Notes: generated by a model from the sequence alone, not told the origin. A stretch of DNA of 64,000 bases from Moniliella sp. 'wahieum' (GCA_003971905.1 RSEE01000079.1:248001-312000), one strand, 5' to 3'. Shown: positions 10,609 to 22,384, counted from the first letter of the stretch. Made by a program: numbers and translations.

Positions 10609-11284
10609 TTAAAGTAAAGTGCACTTGGGCTTTTTGCGCACCACAGGTGGCTCAAGCGCAGCGACGATCGCCTCATCAACACGTTCTTGAGCCCCTTCTG
10701 GGTGAGCGCTGAACATTCGACGTACTTGACAGCACCCAATTCGCGCGCCAACTTCTCTCCTTGCTCAGGGTGAGAGGATGTTGCCTCGAACGCGACAACT
10801 TCTCCACCACCACTCGGTCCTCCCTTAGGTCGATCTGGGTACCGACCACCAGAAAAGGTACACCGGGGCAGTGGTGCCTCACCTCGGGAAGCCACTTTTC
10901 CCGTACATTCTCAAATGAAGCAGGCGAGGTAACGCTAAAGCAGAGAAGAAACACATCTGTTTGCGGATAGGAGAGTGGACGCAGCCGGTCATAGTCCTCT
11001 TGCCCTGCAGTGTCAAACAATCCAAGCGTGTAGGGATCGTCCCCAATCATGACCGTCACGGCATAGTTGTCAAACACCTGAACTGGAGTTAGGACCGAGA
11101 TAGCCAGAGGAGTATACGTACCGTTGGAAACATACTCGGAGGGAAACTTATTAGTCGTGTAGGAGATGAGGAGGCAAGTCTGTAGGCGTGGTCAGCTGTT
11201 GTGCATAGCCAACGGGGGGGGGGGGGGGGGGGGGTCCTTTCCCACAGCGCCGTCGCCAACGACGACGCACTTAATGGTCTGCAT
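10609..11284 (-). CDS. CDC42: Rho-family GTPase Cdc42
   Basis: Cdc42 sets cell polarity at the plasma membrane by activating PAK-type kinases and formins. The start at 11284 gives [16 protein letters not shown] (P-loop GDGAVGKT completed across intron 1). Exon 2 encodes [16 protein letters not shown] (switch I). After a GTACGT...TTCAG intron come [13 protein letters not shown], the switch II motif [29 protein letters not shown] in the base-recognition region, and [11 protein letters not shown]. The protein ends KKPKCTLL: the CAAX box CTLL predicts geranylgeranylation, preceded by a polybasic stretch. Single-base losses occur near 10770 and 10677. Intron 1 begins GACCCC with a run of 21 C (plus-strand G run at 11214-11234) instead of a GT donor, which is probably a miscalled homopolymer. 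Confidence 0.95.
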
Positions 11285-11654
11285 CCGAGTTGATCAGAAG
11301 TACGAATAGAATGAGGAGGACGTTGTGGTGAAAGTGGCGACAGAGAAGGGGAATACAGGGTGGGTGGTGGTGTTGTATGAACGCCCCAGGTTGGCTTCAG
11401 CAGCCTCTGGCCCTCGCTCGCTGCCCGTGGCGGACGTTGGAGAGCATACTGCCCCGTTGCCTGCGTTGTGCTATGACATAAGCGCCTGCGGGCCAGGCCA
11501 GAGTGATTAATCAATTGGCTTGTTTGTGCCCAGGCGGGGTAATGATGGCAAAACATAGCAGTCGACGCCGGTGCCACCCCCCACCTCCCCGCCATTAAGG
11601 GTTCCTCGATGGGTTTGCCGGTGATACTATTGCTCTAAGCGGCGGGTTCAGGAA

Positions 11655-12934
11655 TCAGTTAGAATGTGTCTCCGAACTGCCGCCAATGCAGTCCTCGCAA
11701 CCGCGCTCGTACTCCGCTGGCGGGACGGGCCGGCCATTTTTCCGCATGAGCCACACCCACCACGACTCGTCCTGTGCCCCCCGCTCATTCCAGTCGGTTA
11801 AGAGCAGATCTTTGGTCAATGTCTCCATCCGATGCAGCACCAACGAGGGTGACCAGCCCAACTTGCCCATCGTGTCATACACGATCGCTTGCCCGCATGG
11901 CAACGGGATTCCATCGCATACCCGAATTGCCCACAGGGACTCATCTGTCCAACGCACTGCCCCCGCGCAAGTGGGTCTGCGGTATGGTAGACATGTACGA
12001 TCGGAAGGTCTTCGACATCCCCCTCGGGAACATCACCCGGCACTGGGAGGTGCAGTCTGCGTGCTGCAAGACGGTCCCTGGGGCTTCGAAGGTGACCGTT
12101 GGCAAGCCGTAGGTCATCCCCATCAGCGATGCCAGCACCGCCCCAAAGGAATGGCCTGTGAGCCATATCTGGGCCTCTGGGTAAAGGCGTGTGACTAGGT
12201 GTACACCTCGGTAGCGGTGCGGTAGTAATAGCTTCCTTCCAAGAGCGCTTTGGACACAGGATGCTCCACAGCCCCTGCCTCCGTTGGGCTGAAAGCACCC
12301 GCACACGGTGGACGGTGACCAGCTTACCCGTGCACAGCAACACGATAAGAGGAGATTGTCGTTTGCTTTATCCTCAATCGTGCCCCAGTACCCCCGGGGA
12401 GGAATGGGGGGGAGCTTCCCCGTATGGACACGACCACTGTTTCGTTGGAGTGAGAAACAAACACGTGCCCCTTCACCCCTCCCACATCCCAAGACAATGT
12501 GCGGTTATAGCCGTCCATCGGCTCCCATGAAGTTTTCATATATAGGCGTACTGAGCCATTCTCCCAATGCGAGTAAAGTACGTCGATCCGACACATCAGG
12601 GGCCTTCACGCGCACATCCTCCCACTCTGCCTGGGTAATGGGGCAGGCGTCCGACAAGTTATTCGCTTTTAACCTGGTCTCTGGAACACGTCGACGACGG
12701 TATGAGGTCCACCGTGACCTCAAAGTAAATCTGGTACTTTCCGGGGTACCGAGTTGCTCGTCTCCTCCCTGACCCCAGGGAGAACATAATGTCTCTGCTG
12801 TGGTAGTAGGCCACAGTGGTTGGAGATGAAGCGCTACCCAGGCGGGTAACGACAGACCCGATACCTCAGTCAAAGGGATTGCCCGACGCTGATTGAAAGA
12901 GAAGAGAAAGGAGCACAAAGATATGAGCCGGCAT
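11655..12934 (-). CDS. ATG15: Putative autophagic lipase Atg15
   Basis: Atg15 is a vacuolar phospholipase that degrades autophagic bodies and is delivered through the secretory/MVB route. The start at 12934 gives MPAHIFVLLSLLFQSASG, a signal-anchor-like hydrophobic leader. Class 3 lipase landmarks follow: SHSNETVVVSIRGS, IWLTGHSFGAVLASLMGMTY (the GxSxG nucleophile elbow, Ser of GHSFG), and GLPTVTFEAPG. The Atg15-specific block has VYHTADPLARGQCVG and FGYAMESRCHAG, then IVYDTMGKLGW. The tail contains a Cys pair (CEDC) and ends at a TGA at 11655. Several frame changes between 12000 and 12520 mix introns and single-base losses. The canonical GHSLGG reads GHSFGA here, which keeps the catalytic serine. 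It lies about 370 bp downstream of the CDC42 start, on the same strand. Confidence 0.85.
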
Positions 12935-14460
12935 CGGGGGATAGGGAAAGGTGGTGTTGATGCAGATGATGCATGCGAGGGGGGAAAGGGTGATTATTAT
13001 GATGGACAGCCGCTGTGGCAAAAGAGTTGCGCCACAGGAACACTGATTGCCGGCACGGGATTTCAACTGTTCGAAAAAAGTGTTCTGTGGAACGCCGTCC
13101 CCACCTCACCGGGGCCTATATATACACCACTGTGCCCTTTGAACGTGATACTATCTAGTACACCTCTCAGCATAGATACCCAAACATCATCGCACGGAGA
13201 CCCTCAATCCACCCACTCCTCAAGTATACGACGTACCTTGGCCAATCCAACACCCAGTTTCAGCCGTTGAGGCGAAAGGGGCTCCCAACAACTTTTGATT
13301 ACACTAAACAAAAGCCACTCGATTGCAACGCCGCGGGTTGGCTGCAACGGAAAACGGCCAAGTCATGCTCATCTAAGATAGCGCGCACACAAAGAAGATG
13401 ATGCCTGTATAACCGAGGGCAAGCGCGCGCCTGGACAGGTACTGGGAGGAGATAAGGGCGTTCCCATCCAAAGGTGGGGACCTGAGGAGAGAACACAAAA
13501 TTGTCAGCATCCGCCATGTAGCGACGGAAGAGCTTTGTGCATCTCAGAGAAAAGATACTCGAGGTCCAAATGGGGCCATGCCCCTTCGGGCGATGTGAGA
13601 CTGACAATCAGGTGTTTTGGGAATGACAGACGACGCTGATCCTTAAGCGCCCCAAGATGGCTCATGATCGAGTCATCTCCCATTACTGGTTGCTAAAGAA
13701 AACATCCTAGGTCATCACTGGCTCGCGAGGATCTAGACCTGTTGGCCTTTCAACCAGCATGCAGTACTACTACACAATTACGGATGCGTGGTTGGCGACC
13801 GGGGGCTACAGGACAAAGCGTCATGCCGAGTCAGACAAAGGGGGTGCATTTGTGTGGCGAAGCCAATCTGCGCAGCAAGAAAGGTCAGTATGTCTTTGTA
13901 GACGAAAAAAGGAAGCAATTCAGTCGTGACCTGATTTCGCCCTCGCGGACGGTACACAAGCCGCCATGCGGGCACGGGCACCTCACCCTCAAGCCCCAGA
14001 ACAAACCAGATACGACGCTCAACGACTGCCCCGTTTGCTCCCGTTCCCCCCAACCCCAACATCCTACCCCCCCTCCCACTACCAAACCCCATCCTATAAA
14101 AAGAATGGGGCCCCATAGGGGAGTTGAATCGGCGCGGGGCCGGGCATCCTGGGCATCCACTGGGCAAGCGGACGAGTATTGTACCACAGTGCTCATTCAG
14201 AGCGAAGGAGAGGGCATGCCCACTGGTCGTGATTGTGAGGTAACCCCGCCGCTTCGACGGCTCTTCCTAAGTAGACGGCACGCCCCGTGGGGCTTGGTCA
14301 TCATCCAACGCCTAGGCAGACACTTACTGAGGAATGGTGGTGGTCGTCAGTTAAGTGTGGATGCAAGTGAAGAAAGAGAAGACGTGTGGTGTGGATGGCG
14401 GAAAAGGTGAAGGGGCGGAATGCGGTTGCCCCACTGATTTTCAACTTTGCCTAGTAGTGC
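12935..14460. other. Intergenic with unsupported open frames
   Basis: A TATA-like TATATATA near 13117 could serve ATG15. A 102-residue minus-strand frame (13299-13607) and a 222-residue plus-strand frame (13742-14410) have no family signal, and the latter looks compositionally random after its first 100 residues. I do not call either as a gene. Confidence 0.4.
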
Positions 14461-14488
14461 ACTAGTCACTAGTCACTAGTCACTAGTT
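14461..14488. repeat. ACTAGTC heptamer array
   Basis: Four consecutive 7-bp units, each the palindrome ACTAGT plus one base (three ACTAGTC, one ACTAGTT). It lies 19 bp before hairpin element copy B. Confidence 0.9.
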
Positions 14489-14506
14489 TGGAGTTATCAT
14501 ATACGA

Positions 14507-14700
14507 GGAGACCACCGGGCCTACGGCCCGGTCTGCTGCGTCGCCACCGTAGCCACCGTTCCCCTTCCCCTTCAGCCACCGTAGCCACCGTTCCACCGTT
14601 CCCCCGGTCCACCATTGCCATCTAGCCACCGTTCCCCCCTTCGCCACCGTAGTTATAATATCACCGATACGCGCTGGCTGGGGTGGCTGGGATGGCTGGC
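14507..14700 (+). mobile_element. Double-hairpin repeat element, copy B
   Basis: It starts GAGACCACC and contains the perfect hairpin ACCGGGCCTACGGCCCGGT at 14514-14532, identical to copy A. The second hairpin is reduced to CTGCTGCG. A long run of GCCACCGTA/GCCACCGTT units extends to about 14655. The right end is not defined. Confidence 0.6.
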
Positions 14701-15122
14701 TGCGCCCCGGTGGCTTGCAATGCTGATGTAAAAGAGTGGTGCACACCCCGTTTGGGATTCTAAATACCAGGGACGCACTCAAGAGCCGTTTTTCCCCCTG
14801 GTTTTGACGACGCGAGGATACTACGGCACCAAGACGGCGGGCAAGTTGTTCGCGCATTGGAAGGAGTTGGCTACTAAGTCTCAGTGGAAATGGTTCCTCG
14901 CTCGGATGTCAACCACGTTCCTCCGTGTCCACACGCGCTTCCTAGGGTATGGGACCGGATGGCGTGAGCCGGAGGGTCCTGATATCCTGGCGATCCCCCT
15001 GGTCCCTTGACCTGGTGGCGCCCCAAGTAACCCCCGCAAGATGAACGGTTAGGTTTAGACGTAGCGTTCCCCCTGTCCCAGCCTTAAGCTCTGTGAATGA
15101 AATGGACGTGGTCTAGAGATAT

Positions 15123-15196
15123 CACTAGTCACTAGTCACTAGTCAAGCTAGTCACTAGTTTTGAGTTATCACTAGTCACTAGTCACTAGTTTTGAG
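15123..15196. repeat. ACTAGTC heptamer arrays, three blocks
   Basis: Three short blocks of ACTAGTC units are separated by AAGCTAGT and by TTTGAGTTATC. The spacer TTTGAGTTATC recurs within the window next to these arrays, including just after 14488. Confidence 0.85.
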
Positions 15197-15919
15197 TTAC
15201 TACTAGCGTATCATGGCGGGAGCTAGGGGGCCCTGACTGATTGTGCCACGGTGGGGACACCGTTGGCTCCCTGATAGACTTGAATGATTAATGATGGTAC
15301 ACGCTAAAGCACACGCCGGATGGACGCGATCTTGATAGGTTCAGCGTTTTCTTGCCCCTAAGTTTTGCAAATGCTAGGAAAGCTATACACGAATAGCTCC
15401 CCTCGGGAACATGTGGGACGGGGACGGGCGTATATATAGGGACAATGTTTGTTGGCCAAATTTCAAGGCCCCCGCCATCCACCCTCCCCCCATGTTCATG
15501 AACGTCATGAACTGTACCGCCAGCTTTGTGTACGTGGGCGCTGTGTAGTTGCCAAAATGGAGGCGATAAAAGGTTCGCCACTCTCATGCCAACCATTCAG
15601 ATATAGAAGTGTAGTTTTCGGCGGTAACGTGTGTTGAAGAACACAACGGAAGGAATGAAGAGGGAGGTGTTTGAATTGGCAACTCAATCCATTGTAATAA
15701 GACCACAGGTGAACCCAAAGGATAGGTGGTGACCCTTTGGAGAAGCAGAGCAATGCAATCTTGTTGGTGGTGGTTAGGGTAGAAAACTGTTCTCAACTCA
15801 GGCGGTTCATGCAACCCGTGGCAAATGTGATATCCCTGAGTCCTATATGATAACAAGAACATCAGAGTGCTGTAGGTGAGCTATTCCTATATTCACAGCA
15901 GAAGGACATGATGCTCTCA
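15197..15919. other. Gene remnant near 15585-15860, otherwise empty
   Basis: Minus-strand frames here contain a segment related at the DNA level to 9885-9975, with ACCCAAAGG and AGCAATGCAA in the same order. No complete reading frame survives. Confidence 0.35.
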
Positions 15920-17883
15920 CAAAGGGTATATATTCGTATCCCTCCAAAAAACGATTGCGGTCATTTACGAGTAGTGGCGTCACTCGACATGCCACACAAA
16001 AGGGGCCAACGCCAAGATGTGGTTGAAGGTACGGTTGCGCCCTATCGGGTCGGATATTGGCAACCGTACCCGTTGGCCGGAGCAAAGCAGCATCTCCAAC
16101 CCCTCTGTAGTTTTTTTCACTTCTTCCACGTCCTCGAGGGAGAAGAGTGTGCTCCCCACCATCATCTCCCTTCCATGAAGAAGCAACAGTCCGTCGCCCA
16201 TTAGCGTGGAGATACGGGTCTCTGTGCTCCGTAGTAGAGCCATGGCCATCTGGGTATTATCTGGTGCCCCAACCAGGCGCAATAGCGACGTACCAGTACC
16301 TCCCCATCCGACTTGTCGGCGTAAAGGTACGCTGAAGAACAGCATGCCCATCAGTAGAGGCGCGTACGGGGTCAAGCACATCACGAGCACCAGTAGTGCA
16401 CGTCTACTGGCTTCGGGCGCGTGCCAGGAAAGAACGTTGCCTACTTGCTCTTCAATCCGGGTTATGCGGTACGCCCACGCCTAGAGGAGAGGGCAGTGGG
16501 TGCCTCCGAAGATAGTGTGCACTTAATCGGCATCGCAACGAAGAAGGGTATCAAAACCCACAGTCCATACTTCAACTTCAAGAGCCACACCTGCCCGGGG
16601 TCAGTTGCTTATCAGACGGTCGGTGAGGCAGAGTGTACGGACATACAAGCAAACCTATTGCTGACACACTCGGGCTGTCCAGCGATAGATGGCAGCAACA
16701 GTACTGTCAAACGCTGCCCGCAGGGGGAGATACGCAGCGTACATCCCGCCACCCATTTCGTCATACGGTATAGGTTGTACGAATCGCTCGGGTGTCTTGG
16801 CCATCAAACCACCCGCCACTGCCTCAAGGAGGGCCAATAAATAACCCGGGGAATCAAATTCCATCCGTCCTTCTTGTTCTTCGGTCCACTCATGCCACCG
16901 TGGGAACTCCCTGGGCACCCAGCCAGACAGCGGCGCTGCAGCCCGGGCCAGACGCACACGTTTTCCCCATTGCCCAAGGTAACGCTCCACTATCGTCTCC
17001 TCCCATGAAGAAGAGGGAATACTTGCCTGGTCTCCCTGCACCGACAAACACTTCAGTGTCTCGATGCTTTCTCCACGCGAGGGGGAACGCGCCACGGGGG
17101 GGAAGAGTCCGAATAGGCGATGGTGTGTGGAGAACTTATCGGTTGAACGAGTATTGTTGTTGGGCGCGTTATTTTGCTGTGCGCATGAAGCCACTTTTTC
17201 ACTTGTACGCGATTCAGTCGAGGCTGATGTCTCTCCCTCCCTAACGGTATAAGGGCATTGGGCAGCCTTCACAATGAACTCTTCATGAACGGGTTCTTGT
17301 TGTTCTGAAAGCCAAGGGAAGGACGATGATGACGTTTCTATAGCTTCAGTGTCTTGAAGCGAGGCCGAGGTCCAGGGGGCTGGTGCTCTTGCTGGAATTT
17401 CCATTGTAGGTGCAAAAAATGCTTTTTGCTGCAGTCGGACTGACGCTGAAGAGAGACCGGCGAGGATGGCCGTGCGTGTGCCCTTGAGGGTGGGGAAGAC
17501 ACCAGATTGAGCCTTGGTTTCCAGGGCCAGCGGTGTTTCTGCTGCCTAGTATTTCGAGACAAGGGAACTGTCTCTCCAGGAGTCGGTACTTGAGGCGGTG
17601 ATCCCGCCGTGCTCGCACTGGCATGGGGCCACACTGCTAGCGGCAGATGTGGTTTGCTCTTCATCAGTTGATCCAACAGAGGGGTCCTCTCGGCTTCAGA
17701 GCAGACCGGCGGGTATATATCAGTCAATAAGGAGGAAGCCGTGGTGATCAATGGTACTTCCACCGACCCTCCAAGGTGGCCTTCCCTTTCAGGGGTGGGG
17801 CCTGGCGGGGCGGGAGGAGAAGTGAGGGTGGAGGCGGCGAGAGCTAGGCGGTTGTGTTCTTCTGGGGTTGGCTATGCCGCCAT
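15920..17883 (-). CDS. Hypothetical membrane protein
   Basis: I do not recognise the family. Frames linked by single-base shifts give an N-terminal Pro/Ser-rich region (EVPLITTASSLLTDIYPP) and an acidic Ser-rich stretch around 17300. A folded-looking block contains SSWEETIVERYLGQWGKRVR and FDSPGYLLALLEAVAGGLMA. Two hydrophobic segments follow: YGLWVLIPFFVAMPIKC near 16540, and RALLVLVMCLTPYAPLLMGM near 16380, preceded by EEQVGNVLSWHAPEA. A helical segment with STLFSLEDVEEVKKTTEGLE comes last. The pair of hydrophobic hairpin-like segments inside a soluble protein is reminiscent of ER or peroxisome membrane-shaping proteins, but I cannot assign it. An ATG at 17883 is followed by an in-frame stop unless a base is missing, so the start is uncertain. 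Confidence 0.5.
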
Positions 17884-18564
17884 GTGGATGGCGTGGACCA
17901 GAGCTGGAAAGTGTGGCTGGACGTGTTGCTGCCCATGATGCGGATGGCGGGTGCGTCGTGCGGGTCCAGCACACGTCGAGCTGGTTGGACGAGCGGAGGG
18001 GCCGGTTGGGCACCCCGCATTGTCACGTGTGCGGCATTGTGTGGGGCAGCTTCTAGCCAGCGTATGGCTCAGGCTGAGCTCTGCTCCCAACGCATCATCC
18101 ATCAGCCCGCGCTGAACGCTGAGCCCTTGTACCCCACCAGTCAGACTGTCTAGCTTCTAGAAACTACTATTAGCAGCAGGAACGTGAGGTATACCACCGG
18201 AGAAACGTCCCTTCATTCTGTCCTGCAGCAGGCTGCGCAACGACAACCAGGTTGCTATCTCGCCCCCTGCCCGCGTCAGAGCCTTTGAACGCCTCAACAT
18301 CGTCATCACAGAATGTCAAAGAGATGTGGACCGAAACCGGGAACAGTTAGAACCACAACCCGCGACCAATAAGCAGATCACTTTATTTCCAAGATTTTTC
18401 GCCGCGCCGACTCCGTCGTCTTGGGAGTAGGTATCCTAAACCCGGCTAATATATTAGTACGCCTTGTGTTCATGCAGTTCATGGCCTATTTTTGAAAGAG
18501 GTGGGGTGCATGGTCTATTGAAGGAGACCACGCATAAAAGATCCAGTATATCGTAGGATAGACG
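17884..18564. other. Intergenic, nothing recognised
   Basis: GC-rich open frames at 17741-18150 exist on both strands without family signal. From 18150 to 18560 no gene is visible. Confidence 0.45.
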
Positions 18565-20660
18565 CTACACGGGAACCACTTCATGGATCAAGATGGACTC
18601 GGTGGAGGTACCCATCCAGCCTCGGTCTCCCGATCCGACAAAGAGGAAGCGCGCTGTCGGGTCGAGCGCAAGCGAGGATACGGTGGCGCCATTGTGGCCG
18701 GCGATGATACGAAACGCGGCGTTCTTGGTCGCGGGCTGGGTGTCCCAGAAGCGCACGTTATCAGTTGTCCCTGTCACAATGTGCCGGTCATTCGGCATGG
18801 CCAGCACCGCGGTCACAGGGCCACATCCGCGGGGGACGATGGGTGGCACGGAGCCCAGCGTTGCTGCCCCACTCGCTGCTGGATGAGAGGGCGCGCAAAT
18901 CCCATTCCTCCACGCACTCGTTCCTGCGGCCCCATAGATCCGATCACCATAGGGCGACCAGCAGGCAGACTGGCACCACGGCGGCGTCTTTTCCTGAAGG
19001 GGAAGGGCATGCACCCCACCCTTCTCCCCAGGCTTAACACGTCGGTCCCACAGAAGCACTTGCCCCGCCAACGTTGTGCTCAGAAACACATCTGGGCTGA
19101 AATGTGAAAGGTCAGCGTCGAACCCCTCGCCCCCGCGGAGAGAGGCAAGTTTCCTCTCTCGCACATCTTCCTTAGGAGGGGGGGAGAGGTCCTTTTTCGG
19201 ACTGTGGCTCACCGCCAGGGGTTCATCCTCTGACGAGCTTTCCTCCTTGGACTGGGGAAGTGTCATCACAGGCGATCCAGTGGGAAGTGATCCGGGTAGG
19301 ACAGGACGTGACCCAGGGAGCTGCAGTATTGGTCCAGTATCTGAGCCATCATCCGAATCCGCCTCTCCGTCCGCATCTTCCTCACTATCCCCAAAGAGCG
19401 AGTCGCCATCGGAGTCGCCCTCCTCTGTTGGGCCAGGCGCCCCATTCGCATCACGAACTCCAGGACTCGGGCTCGGACTGGGGGCGGGCAATTCCGAATC
19501 TTTCTTTCCGTTGTCCGACGCACTCGCTTCCTCGAGAGGAGCTGCTTCCGTAGGCGGAGGAGATGGACTTGCATTAGCATGAGCATTAGCATTCGGATTC
19601 GCGCTTGCTGACTCGACTGTTCCAGTCGGGGCTGAGTCCTCTTGAATAGGAGTGGGACTAGCCTTCTCTTCGTCCTCGTCCACATCCATGGGTTCCTCGG
19701 TATGTGTGGGCTTGCTTTCTGATGCCTCGGATAGTTCCGACGCAATGGGCCCCTCGGGCGCATCACCAAGGTCGGGGTGATCAGAAGCGGCACTGGAAAT
19801 GATACTGACGGCCCCCTTTGGAGGGCGCACATCACCAATTGGCCCAAAGGTGCGGAAAGCGATGCCGGAAACTTGACCCACATGGTCAGGGTACTGCCTC
19901 ACGACCTGCCCAGTATCCAAATCCCAGTCCAGCACTGTGTGGTCCCACCCCCGCTAATCACGCCCTTCTCGCCAGGGGTCAAGGCCAATGCGGACACGGC
20001 TCCGCGATGTCTTCGGAGAGCATGCACAACCGACGACCGTCCGCCCAAAGCATGTCGCAGAGGAATCAAGTTGATTGACCCAGTCTCTGAGCCAGCCAGG
20101 GCCCAGAGGGCTTGTGAATGGCACACGACCGAGTGCACGGTGCAGCGGAACTTGACTGGCGGCACGTCCTCCTCGCTCTCAGACGCACGCCGCTTTCCCT
20201 TGCTCTTGCGCGGAGAGGGGGCATCAGATCCAATCTCCTCGTTCGGGTAGTAGGCTGAGAGGACACCGGCTTTGTAGAAGCCTTCGGTGTACTGGTGCCG
20301 CAAACTGACAGTGAGGAGACTACGCCCATTCACCGTCCCATACACGTCATACCGACGCACGTACCCGTCTGACCCCGCAGAGAGCAAAACAGCCCCATCA
20401 CCACTGAGGGCAAGATCGCTCACCTGTGCGCCGCCCGTAGCACAGACGGCCAGAGGCTCGCCCGTGTACCCAGCACAGGTACGGGCGCGAGAGAGGATAC
20501 CGTGGCGGGATTGGATGAAGAGGTCGGTGCGTTCGCGCACAAGCCTGTCGTATTCGGTCTGCCCGGCCTCGGGGGGTGGTGTGGGGCTCTCTACACCGAG
20601 TTTCGGTGGGGGCTGATCGTCGGGCTCGGCGCTCGCGATGGGCGCGTCGGACTCGTTCAT
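18565..20660 (-). CDS. SPT8: SPT8-like WD40 subunit of the SAGA complex
   Basis: Spt8 is a WD40 subunit of the SAGA coactivator that contacts TBP. The start at 20660 gives MNESDAPIASAEPDDQPPP. The first repeats read SDLALSGDGAVLLSAGSDGY and VRRYDVYGTVNGRSLLTVSL, which matches the characteristic Spt8 blade rather than a generic WD40 protein. A basic/acidic insert (SPRKSKGKRRASESEED) follows, then VHSVVCHSQALWALAGSETG. A long acidic Ser/Glu/Asp insert spans about 19200-19800. C-terminal blades contain FDADLSHFSPDVFLSTTLAG, VTAVLAMPNDRHIVTGTTDN and SSLALDPTARFLFVGSGDRG. The end is SILIHEVVPV. One base is missing near 19945 (expected GGTTGGGAC), which splits the frame in two. No introns are evident. 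Confidence 0.85.
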
Positions 20661-21536
20661 GGCGTGCGCGCTGCTCTTCGCACCGCGCGGGCTTCGTGGT
20701 TGACGGGATTGGTCGAAGTTGAAGTTGAAGCGTGAAGGTTGTTGAACGCTGGGCTTCGGTTGAAGACGGGTTCAGTTGAACGTTGAAACTTGGAGCTTGA
20801 GGCTTGAAAATTGAAGCTTGAAGTTGAAGTCATTTGAACCTGAAATGTTAAAACTGCGGAAGCGAGGCCTGTGCGGCGGAACCGGCGATGCAGGCGGTTC
20901 GCTTCCGCAGCCGGGCGCACGCCAATGAACCAGATGCATGTCTGCACTCTGCTTCATTCTGATTGATGCACGCCGCCATGAGCGTGTGACGCACAAGCTC
21001 CTCCTCCCTGTATGCTTATGGGGCCAATGTGTGTGCAGCCATGAAATATCTCTCAACGATATCGGCGGAAAACTGCTACATCATCATGATCAATCCACAG
21101 TGAGGGGGCCTGCACGCGAGGGGGCCTGTACCGTGGCGCACACACCCGTCTCTTTCTTGACATCAAATTGCGGCCTAGACTTGAGTTCCACTTTGGTCCC
21201 CGACTCAGGCGTAGCCGGCACCACTCTCTGCTCCTCAACCATGCGGAGGATCTTCATCTCTGAGGATTTGTTGCGGGAGGTTGAAGAATGAAGATTCCTC
21301 GCTCTCCAGAGGCACATTTTGGTGCTCAGATGCCCTCGGTGCACCGTGCCTTGTCGTTCATACAATCAGGCCGACGCAGATGGTTTGATCGATATCACAT
21401 GGGAATCATCTCTGGCTACGTTCCCGCCGCTGGGCATGCCAGGATCACCAGGCCATGTCGCTTGATGGATGGTCCGTAAAAGCGCCCATCTTTGGTTTTG
21501 GCTCCCAGAAAAAGATGACGGAGGAGTGGGCAAAAA
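20661..21536. other. Intergenic, upstream of SPT8
   Basis: TTGAAGTTGAAG and TTGAAGCTTGAAG repeats occupy 20715-20835. Frames at 20938-21365 on both strands have no recognised family. Confidence 0.45.
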
Positions 21537-21622
21537 CGTTCCATGTTGGGCTCGAACCAACGACCTCCCGATGGCCGAAAGTGCTAACAGTCGGACGCTC
21601 TAGCCAACTGAGCTAATAGAAC
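21537..21622 (-). tRNA. tRNA-Asn(GTT) with a 12-nt intron
   Basis: Read on the minus strand, the acceptor stem pairs GTTCTAT with ATGGAAC, and the D-stem pairs GCTC with GAGC. The anticodon stem pairs TCCGA with TCGGG. The T-arm is GTTGG-TTCGAGC-CCAAC. The anticodon loop plus intron is 19 nt, CTGTTAGCACTTTCGGCCA. Removing 12 nt after the purine 3' of the anticodon leaves a normal 7-nt loop with anticodon GTT. The discriminator base is G, and a T-run follows immediately at the 3' end as a Pol III terminator. Confidence 0.95.
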
Positions 21623-21883
21623 TGATTTTTCGAAGTTAACCTGCTCCCCTCCCCACAATCAGCTCGTTTCTATATACCAACGGAACTTGTTTGTTTGACT
21701 AGTTGTGAAGTCGATGCAGTCCAGCCACATTGTAATTGCCTTGGTTCATTGAGTTCGGAGAGCCTTCTTTGTGTTACCGCCAAAAAAAGCTGTGGACTAT
21801 CCTGCTGAAGGAGAAGGAGAATGGAGGACGTGGTTCTGAGGAGAGTACTGCGGGCTATGGGAATGGTAGGGCTTAGTACCGGA

Positions 21884-21984
21884 GCAGAGTGAGCGCTGAG
21901 CCTCAGCGCTGAGCGTCCGGGCGATAAGAGGGGACCGGTGATCCGGTGATCGGTGATGCGTATCACGCGTCACGCGTCACGCAG
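21884..21984. repeat. Heptamer cluster (GCGC, CCGG and CGCG types)
   Basis: Units change type along one block: GAGCGCTGAGCCTCAGCGCT, then ACCGGTGATCCGGTGATCGG, then ACGCGTCACGCGTCACGC. Confidence 0.85.
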
Positions 21985-22124
21985 GATGGCGTGCGATTGG
22001 AGTAACCCTAAGGCATCGCCCCAACACATCCTCAGGCCCACTGCGTTTGCTGCTGCTCGCGCTCACATGTCGTAAGGCTTGCTTGTCGGACAGTCTCTAA
22101 CTATATCTTAGGCAGAGCTTAAGG

Positions 22125-22284
22125 CTGGGTTAAACGTTAAACGTTAAGCGCTAAGTGGTGGCCAAGATGGCGACGGTGGAACGGTGGTTACGGTTACCGG
22201 TTGGTTACTGGTTACGTTGATTACGGTGGCGACGGTGGCCCAGCACCCAAACCGGGCCGCAGGTCGTAGGCCAGGTGGTCTCCT
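22125..22284 (-). mobile_element. Double-hairpin repeat element, copy C (degenerate)
   Basis: The plus strand starts with AAACGTTAAACGTTAAGCGC (heptamers with spacer A). GGCGACGGTGG-type units follow, then a decayed hairpin CCGGGCCGCAGGTCGTAGGC and the terminus GGTGGTCTCCTC (22274-22284). This is the reverse orientation of copies A and B. Confidence 0.55.
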
Positions 22285-22327
22285 CGGATGCAGTGTATCG
22301 CATTTGAATATTGAATGTTACACCACT

Positions 22328-22383
22328 GGATCACCAGTCACCGGTCACCGGTCACCCTAAGCCGTCACGCGTCACGCGTCGCA
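22328..22383. repeat. Heptamer cluster (CCGG and CGCG types)
   Basis: GTCACCGGTCACCGGTCACC is followed by GTCACGCGTCACGCGTC. Each unit is ACCGGT or ACGCGT plus C. Confidence 0.88.
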
Positions 22384-22384
22384 T

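Noticed and set aside
11214-11234. The 21-G run as a telomere-like or G-quadruplex regulatory element
   Set aside because: It lies inside CDC42 intron 1 at the missing donor. A homopolymer error must be excluded before proposing function.
13742-14410. Hypothetical 222-residue plus-strand gene
   Set aside because: No family signal, composition like random translation, overlap with equally long antisense frames, and no splice evidence.
14461-15196. Regularly repeated short units that might suggest a CRISPR array
   Set aside because: There are no unique spacers, the unit is 7 bp, and the organism is clearly eukaryotic.
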